Program-made: the position numbers and the translations under genes
Assembly (NCBI RefSeq): GCF_000002075.1
Contig: NW_004797584.1
Location: 597,856 to 661,855 of the forward strand
Source of the DNA: Aplysia californica
Taxonomy: Eukaryota; Mollusca; Gastropoda; Aplysiida; Aplysiidae
Direction of reading: 5' to 3'
Length of the DNA stretch: 64,000 bases
The notes under the pieces: generated by a model
What the model was told of the DNA's origin: nothing
The model's input: only the letters and a program-made list of their open reading frames with translations
Databases searched by the model: none
Part shown: piece by piece, positions 34,627 through 46,800 of the stretch
How the letters are laid out: every line of letters starts with the position of its first letter
How positions within the stretch are numbered: position 1 is the stretch's first letter

Positions 34627-35482
34627 ATGGCAGATAAAATAGTTGTTAAAAAGGACCAAGCGCTTGTTCCCTTCCAATTCAAAGTCCCAGCACAGAGGGC
34701 TGTGAAAGCTCAGAAAGTGTTGACCGAAGATGAGTTTTCTCAGGTGTGTCTCCTTAGCCTCTCTATTGTGTAAATTCGACTCGACGTAAAAACATAGATC
34801 TAATCAGAGAGGGAAGATTCTGTCCATAAGAGACTTTTAAAGATTTCATATACTTCTAGATCTAGAGTGGCAGCAGGTCTGCAGGCGATTTTGTAGTTTC
34901 GTTCGTTAAAGTCAAGAGATGGGGCAAGCCCCCCTGACCTAATAAAAATATGGAGGTTGGGGGGGTTCAGGGGGGCATGCCCCCGTGAATGTTTTCCTAA
35001 TGTGATGTTTTAAAGTTAGGTTGCATCCCTGCTCTTTGTGCAGCCTATTTCAAAGAGTATTTGGTCATCAAGACTTCTGGATTTCTTCTCTGGATGTAAA
35101 CAAATGGGTCGTGGACTTAAACGAACGGAACTACAAGATCACCGGTCTGCATTCCCTCTTTAGCCTTCTTAATTTTTTAAACGAAGTGTATAATAGACCC
35201 GGTAACCGGGAACAAAGTCGCGAAGTATACAGACCCGGTAGGGGAACTCTTTTGTGATTTCAGAAAGTTTCGTTCAGCGCCCAGACCCGGTAGTGTGTGT
35301 GTGTGTGTGTGAGAGCGAGAGAGAGAGAGAGGAGAGAAGTGCTAGCAAAATGTATATTATGACATGCCCCAGTTGGCAGGATGGAACGAGAGAAAGATAG
35401 AGTGGGAAATAGGTGGGGAGAAAGAAAGACAGAGACAAACAAAGAAAAAGAGAATGCGAGCGATACACAGAGACAGAGGAAG

Positions 35483-35534
<52 letters not shown>

Positions 35535-37784
35535 CAGAGAAATAGAGAGGGGACTGCTCGATTGAAATTATGACATTGTTGTTTTCTTCAAATTGTGATT
35601 CCTCCAACTCCAAAACGTAGGAAAAACGATCGTTCATCGAAAAGGCATCCGCAATCTTCATTTAGATCTAGATCTAGATCTAGGCTAGCCTCGAATCTAG
35701 ATCAATGATTTATGTCTGTCTGTCTAGATCTAGACCTAGACCATAGAATAGAGATCTAGATCTAGATCTAGAAGAAGTCTACCAGTAGTGTAGAATTCTG
35801 TGGTCTACCCTGAGCCAAGAGGGCGCTGAAACTTTCCGAAATCACAAAAGAGTTCCCCTACCGGGTCTGTATACTTTGTGACTTTGTACTCGGTTACCGG
35901 ATCTGTATTCACTCCCTTTTTTAAAATCCAGTCGCAATTTTACTAAAAGCGTATGTTTTGGATGGCTGGGGGGCCTGCTGCACGGCGTCACTTTTCGCCC
36001 GATTCTGTTACTTTTAGTTAGCGTGACTCAGCAACCCGCCGAAGCTCCCTGGCTCGGGGTCACGGGGTTAATGAGCCCTGCAGCGAATTTGCCGGTGTCG
36101 GTTAGGAAGTTCGCATTTTTGACATAGGTTTAAAACAATATAAAATAACTTCTTCCCCATCCCACACAGCAAACCATTACGCGGATGTACTAAAAGCTCA
36201 ATGTCTTGAGATTTATTCTGCGTTAGAATGGTTAATTTCTGTGCCTTGGTTTTTGTTCTAGACAAGTGTTTGTAGAGTACCCAATTTGTCCTATTTTAGA
36301 ATCTAGATCTAGTTACAAACTGAATAGCCTAAATGATTGTAAATTTTAAAAAGGCTCAACAGATCTCTCCAAAATCTGTGTTAAACTGACTACGAATATC
36401 ATGTCTTTTACTATGAGAAATCTTAAATCTGCGCGAGTAGAAATAGTCAAGTTATAAGAGAAGAAAGATGCACATCTGCATTTTTTAACTAAAGACGATC
36501 AGCGTTAGCTCTTATTTTACTATTAAACAAGAGAAAGTTACTCTGCGTTTGTTAATAAATCATGCTGTGTCTGTGGCAGCCTGTATACAACTAAAAAGAT
36601 ATAATATAAGCGATTAAAAAACCCCACAAAACCGTGTAAATTACATGGGTAGATAAACTTCTTGTATGGAATAAAAATAATGACAGCTAAAACATTCATT
36701 CTTAGTTTTTGTGTAGGAAATATGCGCGGACACAATAGAATATAAAGAAATCAGTCACATTGTCAGTTATTGCAAATGGTCATATTAACAACAAAAAAAG
36801 CTGGGAAAGTCTGGTGCTGATTCGGTGTCCCTGGAAAGCTAGAAATAACCCAATTACGGGAAGTCATCCCTATTAATACTATTATTCAGTCAACTTACAA
36901 TAACCTAGACTTAGTGTTTTAAGAAAAGTAAGGAATTTCTGAAGTGTAACAGATACTGTTCGAGTATTAGATCTACGTTGAAGATGTATTGTAGCACTAA
37001 AATCGATTTGTACTTTTCATATATACAGAGAAACTTCATGGTAACTTTTATAAACTTTCGAGAAAATATGCGAAATTCACGATTATATTATTAGACAATG
37101 TAAAGTTGTATTTGGAGGAATTACTTCATAGCGAATTGTGTGCCCGATGGATAAAATTGCAAAATTACAGCCTTCTATTATATGCGCAGATACCATCTTT
37201 TCTGAGTAGCTGCACCAATGTTATGTCGTTCATGTTCCAAAAGTTCGACAGATTTTGACGAGGCCTTTTTTTATATTGATTTTTTTTCATTCACGCTAGT
37301 CCCCCAAAAAATTACAATTTAGCATTGCCGCCTCCAGCGCGTCTAACGAAATAACCAGACAAGTTACAACGTCCGTTCTTTTTTGAGTCTCAAGAGCAGA
37401 AATGCGTGCTTTGGGTGCACTAAATGAGAATTACCATAAATACAAGGATACACCTTAAATTGTACGTTGAAAAGTACCTAAAATTAAGTTGGCCCAGACA
37501 GAGCGGGGACAGGGAGCTGACCCCCCTGACCCCGACGTGATAAGGCGCCCGGCGGGGAACCCCCTGCGGCAACTAAAATTCCACTGCCGGTGCGCCGTGG
37601 CTGATGTGTGTTCTGCACTGAGAACAGTAGGTCTAAGTGTAAGGCTGCCTAAAATATTACGTGTGTGTTCTGCAGGGATACTTGCAAATATAGCCTAAAG
37701 GTTTAAATAGTAAATTTGTGGAATAGAATTTCATGATTCAATCTAGATCTATAATGTGACTATAATTATATTGTTAATCATTGT

Positions 37785-37828
<44 letters not shown>

Positions 37829-40800
37829 TATGTGTGCATTTAAAAAAATGATCATTTGAAGTTGAAGAAAGACCAGGATTAAAAGTGATATAATTCTTTA
37901 CTTTTCTTTTATTTCTTCTCAGGGAATCACCAAGATTATTGAAAGAGATTTCTTTCCTGACATTCCAAAACTCGAGGCTCAGGTTGAGTATTATGAGGCT
38001 TTAGAGAAAAATGATTTGGTCAAATTGAGGGAGATTCAGATGCAATATGGCCGCCCTGAGACTGGTGCATCAGGTGCAGGTATGGATGTTTTCTTGAAAA
38101 AATTGTTTTATATTGTTCTTGCTGTATTGTCTTAAATGCATTTTTTTTTCTTTTGAAAGTTGTTGTGATTCTATGCCTTGTATAAAAGTGAAATCAAAAT
38201 TATATATATATGAAAGAAATGTTTAATTTGTAACTAATCCTGCCTTCTGCATCGGCTCTGTCTTCTTTTACGTGTGTGGCGCCAGTTGCCTAGTGGTTAG
38301 GCTACCGGACTCGTAATTGTGAGGTTGCAGGTTCAGGGTTTTGAACCTCGGGCCTGATGTTGTGTCCTTGGGAAAGGCTCTTTACACAAACTTTCCTCAC
38401 TTCACCCAGGTGGGAATGGGCACCGGGCCATAGACAGTGAAAGATCTTGTCAGTATGTTAGTGTTTGAGCACCCATAAGGCAACTTGAACTTTTTCTTTC
38501 TTTTTTTTTGGTAAGTGTTTTACGGTGCTCACAACTGCATAAGGTGATAAAAGCGCGTGGGCCACACCAAACATTTTGCTGTTCGTAGGTAATTTTGAAT
38601 TTTGCGTGGGTGGAGGCCAAAGCTTGCTCTTAACGATTTTTGACCACCAACGGATCTTTAACGTGTGCAACCTCCAAGATTTTTCGCCTTTGTCCTTGAA
38701 GGCTGCGTGTTGATCTTACCTACCAAAAGGTCAGGGGTGCGGCTGAAAGACAGCAGTAAGAAAGAGCCAAGGAGAAGCAGTAGAAAGGCTGCAGAAAGAG
38801 TCAAGAGCCCAGAGGAGGGGGCAAAGGAGGCGAGGGGGGGGGGGAGTGGCTGAAAGTGGAGACGCTATACAAATGCTATCTATTATTAAACATAATAATT
38901 TTTGTATGACATTTCTTGGGAAAATGGCCTTTTATCCCCTTCATCACCTGGATGATGCTTGCTGTATGTACTGTCAAGAGATGATAATGACACACTATGC
39001 AGAGATGCCAACCACAGAAAACCGAAATGAGTATTGGGAAATATGAAGATGTGTATTTTTAGAGGGAAATGTGTATTCCCCATGACCGACCGACCAACTA
39101 GTAAAATGTTCAGGGCGTCCAGCAATATTTCCTGAAAAAAAATTACAAGCTCACCAGCTCGAAAAAGGGAGCACACACGTGTACAATATACATGTATCCA
39201 GTAAACAACATGTCAGTGTTCAGTGTCGTACTGGGGTCTTGTTTGACTTAAGTATTTCAGTCTATTATAAGATTTCGTCTCATTATTATATAAAAAATTA
39301 ATCCAGCTTTGAGCGTTCAGAAGGGCCTAGAAGTAGAATTTCGACTATCAAGAAACAGTCTGGGTGTCATGATTCATGTTATGAACTGACAGACTAAAAT
39401 TATTGTTCAAACTCAGAGAAGAGCCATATGATAACTTGAATGGCTCAAGTAGACCCATGCAGTGTGAGGGTTGTAACAACTGTGGGAGGGCAAGATGCAG
39501 TGACACTGAAAATCTGCCAGTCTTGAACAGAAAGCTGCAACATACACTGTAGGTATAATTTACTATCACCCATCCAATGAAACGCGAACACTTTATTTCA
39601 ATAACATAGACTTACAAAGTATGAAGGGACCCGATTCCGCACACGGCCTGCACCAACGCGCGCTTTGCAGAGAACTCTAATCAATATACTGAAATTGCTT
39701 CAAAGTTTTTGTCCTCTGGTGTTGCCTTCAACCCCCCCCCCCTCCCCCCGTGTATCTTTAAAAAAAATCAATAATCCCCTCCCCTATTCCGTAGTCCTAT
39801 ACCTCGCCACGCCGTTACTGCCACCAAAGACAGTCTTTGCTCACACTATGCTGTATTTTTATGATGCGAATGCGCGCAGGGTCACTGACCGTTCACGATG
39901 GCGAGCCAGACAATCTAAAAATCGGACGATGCTTGTATTTTCTTTTCTTTTTTCCCACAAGTGACAGCACAGAGACGAGTCGGAGTATTGATTAAATTTT
40001 ATTTGCACAGCGACACAACCAGCATGTCACAAATGTTGCGTTATCAGACTACGCTGGCAAACTTCTCTGTGGTAACGAAAGCGAAAGTAGATCTTGATTT
40101 TCCCGATCGAGCCTCGGTGTCACATACACTTCCGCCTGCCGCCTGTCCTCATGAAAGTGAAACGTACTCTCAGGCGGGGAAAAGCTGAACGAATATAATA
40201 TTACAATCGCGACCGGGAAAATTGAACTTACTGACCTTATTGGACTTTGTTTTCAAATATTCCAATTCTGTGATACTGAGATTATTTTGACAAAAGATGG
40301 GACTTGAGATAATTAGGTTTACTCGCCCAAGCTGAATCTCGTATTTTTCTGATTCCAGGATGCGTATTTTTTCATGAAAAGTCGTATTCGTGCATTTTCG
40401 GCAAAAAAAATCTTACTAAAATACGTAAAATCGTACTGGTTGGCATCTCTGCACTATGGTATATATGGTATATGTATAATGCCATCTGTCATTTTCAGAT
40501 AGTATGTAGAAATCCTGTCTAGGCAGAAAGTTGAGACGAAAGCAGACTACAAAACATTGCTAGAGCAGGAAAAGAGGTGAAAGGAGACCATTTTAGAGAA
40601 GAAAAATTTCTGTCCTGCCCGGATTTGAACCCGTAACCTTTGAATGAGAGGCGAACACCTTAACCTCTAGGCCACGAGAGCCCCTGTCTAGGGTCTAGTG
40701 AAATCTGTGCAGATTGGAAATTGAAAATAATGTGGCAATCTCTGGTTTTGGCCCAAAAATAATGAAATATGAATAGTAACTTTACATGGGTTAGGATTAG

Positions 40801-43800
40801 GGGTAGGATAGTAGGGTAGTGTAGTAGTAATCGCTAGGGTCAGAATCAGATTATCCTAAAAATGCTATATATATAATTACAGTCCAATATCATGTACAAA
40901 GATAGCATATTTTCAGGTCCTGAATTTTTTCTTATTTAACTGTGTATATTCTTTGTATTTAAAACAAATACAATGGAATCCTGTTATAACGAGAGGTGCC
41001 AAATGTCTGTTTTAGCAGGATTTCTTTATAAAGGATCCAATAATAAATTCAAGGGAAATAGTAAAGTAGGCCTATTCTATGAGTCTGGTTTTCAGTTAAT
41101 TTCTTTTTGTAATCTCCCCTGATGATGATTTGGTTCAACATGACCTTTAAGTCTTACTTGATCAAAAGTGGAATCAGGTTTCTTTCTCTAGCGCTAGCGA
41201 TGTTGACAGCTCGGCGTAGGCGATCAGAAAGAAAATTCTCTAGGTTAGTTCACCCGCTGTGTTATCCCCCACCCCTCCACACCCTGTGGTGCGTTCCGTC
41301 TGCTTGTGCACAATGGGAACATACCACACCCTGCCCCCCATCACACATTCGCTCCGTCCATCACAGTACAGCGCTATGACCTCTCCGTTCCTGCATCGGA
41401 GAAGTGAGAGGCACGGTATGCCTAGATAATCAAGACTTGGCTGGCCTATCACACGATGAGTTCTGCTTGTCTGTGCATGCCACTCTCCCCACTCATTCAA
41501 TCCGGCCTTCATTGTTGGCACACGTGGGCTCTCCCATTCTTTGTTTCGCAAGATAACCGACAAGTTTCTCAACTAGCGAGGTTTTACATGAATAAATGGC
41601 TTATGCGTTGTGCACAGCAGCAGCTATATTCTGCTTTAACTGACTCTCGAGTTTGTCTGCTTGCGTTATAGCAGTATTTTTATTTACAAAGATAAAAAAG
41701 GGAAAAAAACATGGTTTTAGAAAAGTGTCTTTATAACAGACTTCTCGTTATTTCAGGAGTTGTTATAAGTGGATTCCACTCTAGCAAAATTCGTTATTAT
41801 GAAAAAATTTCCACGTCCCACCAGTTTCGCTTTGTGCGTGCTAAACTGTAGACGTTTTTGTGAAGTAAGATTTGAAGTCTAATTTTAGCCTTCATGTTGT
41901 CATCTATGAGCCTAGCATGACTTGAATTACATAATAGGAAGATAATATCACCACATGAAATGTTCTTTTTGTTGGTATGAAAATGTGATAATTTTTGATT
42001 CTCTCTTTTACACACGTAGCTCTTACTCCAGCAACGTTCGAAACCCCTGTAGGCAGGAGGAAAACAACGCCTGCAAAGAAGGGCAGACCGAGCACGGACA
42101 ACTTACGCCCTGGTACTAGTGGCGATGTCGGAGGCACTTCAGAGGATGTCAGTGAAGAAGTTCCAGAGGAAGGTAACAAAAATTGCATGTTTTAGGAAAT
42201 GACTTGTTTAGAGCTTTTTCTTCTTCTTTCCATAATATAATAAAAAGAGATGAAAATTGTAGTGTAAAATTGTTTTTAAAAGTTTTGTAAAGTTAACCTG
42301 TCCTGGACATAATGCTGATCAATTACTTCCTGAGATTACATTTGTACATCTTGCCCCAAGATCTGGAATGCTTTTCCCTGTAGTTAAAGAGGGATCAAAT
42401 CTTTGTATTAATTTAAATGTAAGCTTCTGTCGTTTCTGTTTTTAGATGAAAAAGATACATGTGTGTTGAGCGCAATGCAAAACAAATTATAAATGTATTG
42501 ACAGAAAAATGTTGATTTTTGTCAATTTCACTATTTTGATGAGCACCTGATTTCACCACGATGCCTCACATACTGAAATTTTTGTTCAGAACACAATGTA
42601 TTGTTTATGCGTTACCATTAATTTGTGAAACGCTCAAAGCCTGTGTTCTTTAGTCGGGTTGAACACTTTATAAATGTCATTATTATTCTTAAATGTTGTG
42701 TTAATGCACAACAGACCCTTTGGAATGCCCTTCTAGTAGATTGTTACATTGTAGTGTAACTTGGGGTAGGAGGAGGGGGGGTTGTGGAGTTGTTCCTGCA
42801 ACACTGAAATCAGTTGTGTAACTGTAATAGAATGTTAAAAAAATTGTTTTTTGTTTGATTTACATGATGCAGAAGAGTCATTGCATTCTCCTTTCTGTGC
42901 CCCTAACATAACCTTTTTTTACTTATTCATTTTGTGACTCGTCAGAGATGGAAACACCAAAGATGAAGCTCGACTCATTCTTGGCACGGAACACGAGTGA
43001 AGACAGCGCCTCCTTTTCTGAGCTGCTGAAGGAATCGGAGCGCAAGAGACAGCTCAAATATGAGTGGCTCTTCCAGAAAGAGAAAGAGCAGCTGGCAGTA
43101 AGTCAGAAGAAAAAGAAAAAAACCTGTTCTTATAACCCTGAATGTTTATTATGCACTAGTGCTGATATTTTCATGGGTTAAATCGATTTTTGTACAGGAG
43201 AGCTTTGGCTAGTGAATAGTTTAAGGGTACTGATTGGAGGCTGTGTAAGTTTCTGAAAATGTAACTGCATGAGTTATAGAATACTCACAACTCAATTGAT
43301 GATTTCATGAATGTCTGTTTGAATTAAATAAGGCCCAAGTCTGTATATGTAAAATTGACTGCAATAATGTTCCCAAATTGTGAAAGTGAGCAGTGATTAC
43401 ATGATTATGTAGACTCTTCACTCCTAAGGAAAAATAGGGTCTACTTGTACCTCCTAGACAGTATTCCAGTGACAATTTCGATACATAGTTCCTTGAAGTT
43501 GATGGGCATGTCACATTTTGTATTATCACGCAATGCTTTTTTCATCAGACATTTAGAACGTCCAAATGTTGATTACAAAAAATGAAAAATTCTGGTCCTT
43601 CAATGTAACTGTCTACATACATGTGAATAGTGCATGCTAGCTGTGTGTTTTCAAATTTAAAAAAAACAATCCTAAATTTGTATCCTCATTAACCTTCCCT
43701 GTGCATATAAAGTATTTGTTAAAAGTCTTAAGTTTTAAATGGTAACCCCCACCCTCACATCAGAATAGATGACATATGAAAATTTGGGTTGTTGAAAAGT

Positions 43801-46800
43801 GTCAAAATATTTTAAGTGTATCTTGAGAGAATGCACAAATGTTTCTAGCTCACTTAGCCCACTGTACCATCCTGGGTTTTTTTTCCTGTTTCTCTGGGAT
43901 TTTGTTTTTTCGTTGATTGAATGATTGGATTTTATTCTCATATGCTTCGCTTTCTTATTGTTCAGGGCTATATTTAAAATTAATTTTAATTCCCTGAACA
44001 GGAGCATGAAGATTTTGCTGCTCTGCCATCCATAGAGGAACAAGCAGCGATAGAAGACAAGCCGTTGCATGTGAACACCTGGAAGTATGTCAACGAGAAT
44101 CATGTCATGTATGTTCCTGAGGGTAAGTCAAAGCATGCGACAGTCTGTATCTCTTCAGTGAGTGTGTTATATTTAAATATGCAATGCTGTTATTTGGAGG
44201 GTGTCACTGGTAGGTCTTATTTCTTATCTTTCCTTCTATTGTCTGTTGTTTCTTTCTGTCCATCTTACTTTTTTTCTGGTGCTAGGTAACTGTTATTGTG
44301 TCGATGTGTTTCTTTTTACACAAACAAACAAACAAAATGTAAAGTAGTTACTTTCTCTTCAGCTTTCATGTCATTTAGAAATATACACTAGTTTACTTCT
44401 CTTCTGTTAGTGCATCATTTGTGGTTGCTTGTTGTCAGTATGTCATTTTTTAAATGTAAGGAGCTTATTTTCTCTTCAGTCTTTATGTCGTTTTGACATG
44501 TGGAATAATTTTTATTTTCTCTGATGTGTCATTGTGAAATGTTCAGTGGTTCATCTCTCTTCTTTCAGTGTTGTAGATTGTACTTCGTTATTCTATATTT
44601 ATTGTTTCTGTTTGTACACTTTCTCCCACCATTAGATACTTGATATAGTGGTAATGTGCCTCTCTTCATCTGAGACTTGCAAGTTTCTTCACTTTACTGA
44701 TTTTATTTTTTCAGGCATGGAACTGAGTGCGAAGGAACAGATCGAGGACAAAAAACACAAGCCGAAACAGATCATCCACGAGAATACGCGGTTCCAGCAC
44801 GCCCCCTTCAACACTACCAAGAGCAAAGAGGCCATGCAACAAGCAGCTTCCTTCAAGGCTTTGATCAACAAAGGTTAGTTGTGAATCTAGAACTGGAAGG
44901 GGGATAGGTGGCATGCTCAAGTGTGGTTTGCTTGTGCCTCATTCTTCTGGTCGGAGTTTGCTATTATTGTCATCCCTTCCTGGGGAAGTGAAGACTTGAC
45001 TGTTGGGCTCTCAGAGTATCTTCTATTAACATAAATTTTGTAGGGGAAACAAAGCTACCTGTTTTTTAAAGTAACTGAAGATGAGGAGAATCAGTTTAAG
45101 TTTTTCTAGTCTGTCTATGTATTTTCACATAATTATATATTATGCTTGGTGGAATGAACGAACATGGTATTCACATTATGGTAGCAGGTGGTTGGCGGAT
45201 GCTCTGGTGTGGTTTGCTCCTTCATTCCTATCAAACATCTGTGGTCCTTATCTCTCCTCCTTCTTTTTTGTGTTTGTTACTCTCTTGTAACACCTCTAAT
45301 CTTCAACACTTATAAAACCTTATTGTGTTGCAAGTGTTGTAATATACTAAATAAAAGTAAACTAAATCTAATTATTAATATTTATATTAAAGTCTACAGT
45401 CAACTGACATTCAAATACTGTTTATTCAATTAATTACAATGATAATATTTTTTTCCCCAGGAAAAATTGGCCATGATGGCAAAGAGATGCTCCAGTCCCA
45501 GTCCCCCCAGGTCAACGGCTATGGCTTCATGCGGACTCCATCCCCGGCGCCGGGCGTGGCCGACTCTCCCATGATGACCTGGGGCGAGATCGAGAGCACT
45601 CCGGCTCGGCTGGACAATGCCAATGACCTGCTGCCCGCTGCCACTCCTGGACCTGTGTTTAGGGTAAGAGCTGCAGCCAGAAGTGTTGAAGGGCAAGAAG
45701 AATTTCTATGTCTAAATTAAAAGAGAATGGGTTTTTTAAAAATTTTTTTCACTTCAATTTTTTTTTTTCTGATTTGCTCTGCCTTGAGATCCATATTTAT
45801 GAAGTTTTTCCTTTTATAAGTTTTGTCTTTTACAGTTTTTAGAATCAATGAATGCTGAAACCCAGACATGATTTTAACAGTATAATGGCCTTTCTACAGG
45901 CTGAGATCAGGATTCATAACCAAAAAATGATTAAATGGGGAAAACTATTTAAAATTGTCTGGCATACTTTAGTCACAAAAGATCATATGTGTGGCGTCCT
46001 GACAAAATGAGTTACTTCTCGCAATCAACAAATTAAATGGAGATATTGGCAAAAACTCAAAATTGAGTTCAAATTAGTACATCTTCTATTGATGCTCTAT
46101 TTTTTATGTATAACATGCCTCATACTTGTAAATTGTAAAACTTCACTTGTACTTATAAGCATGATGTTTCTATTTCTGTAAGGCTTGAATCTGAGAAGTA
46201 ACTCATTTTGTCAGCACATTTCTCATATTATCTCGTGTTGGCATGTCATTGTCAGAAAATATGTTTTAATTTTAAAAATTCAGTTTGGCAGTCACCTGAT
46301 GCACAAATCCGCCTTCAATACTGATTGATAGATACCCTGAAAGACAGTCGATAAATGTTTATAAAAAAACATACATCTCATTTCAACGACACTGTTCACC
46401 TTCACATATATATGCACACCCAAACCTGTTATTCCCGTGGGCATGGCAATCGTACAAGACAGATCTAGATGAGGCAAGACTGGCCAATTTGTCTCTAGTC
46501 TCTACCAGTCGACCACTAGGAAAGATGGCGGTTGGTGCTGTCCCGTTGTACTGCTAGCCCCGCTGTACCGGTAACTTTATGCTCATCGCAAAATGGGTGG
46601 TGTAACGAGGTTTGACTGCAGATGCATAAAATGGTATTTTTCTTTGTTTTTAACTAACAAATTTCTCTTTGTTTGTCCCTTTCTAGATCCCAGATGTCCC
46701 GAAGAGAGAACGTCTGGCCCTGGAACTGTCAGAGAGAGCCAGCAAAGCTCATCGGGCCAAGAAGGAGGAAGCTTTGCGGCAGGTCACGAGAAGGTTTGCC

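Noticed and set aside
38866-38892. 3' end of the SINE C that starts at 38277
   Set aside because: The tail-like text follows directly on a break in SINE A with a target duplication, so it belongs to the later insertion rather than to the upstream SINE C.
41122-41379. Shared open frame in MITE family 2 copies
   Set aside because: Similar frames in both copies reflect recent shared sequence; no transposase motif.
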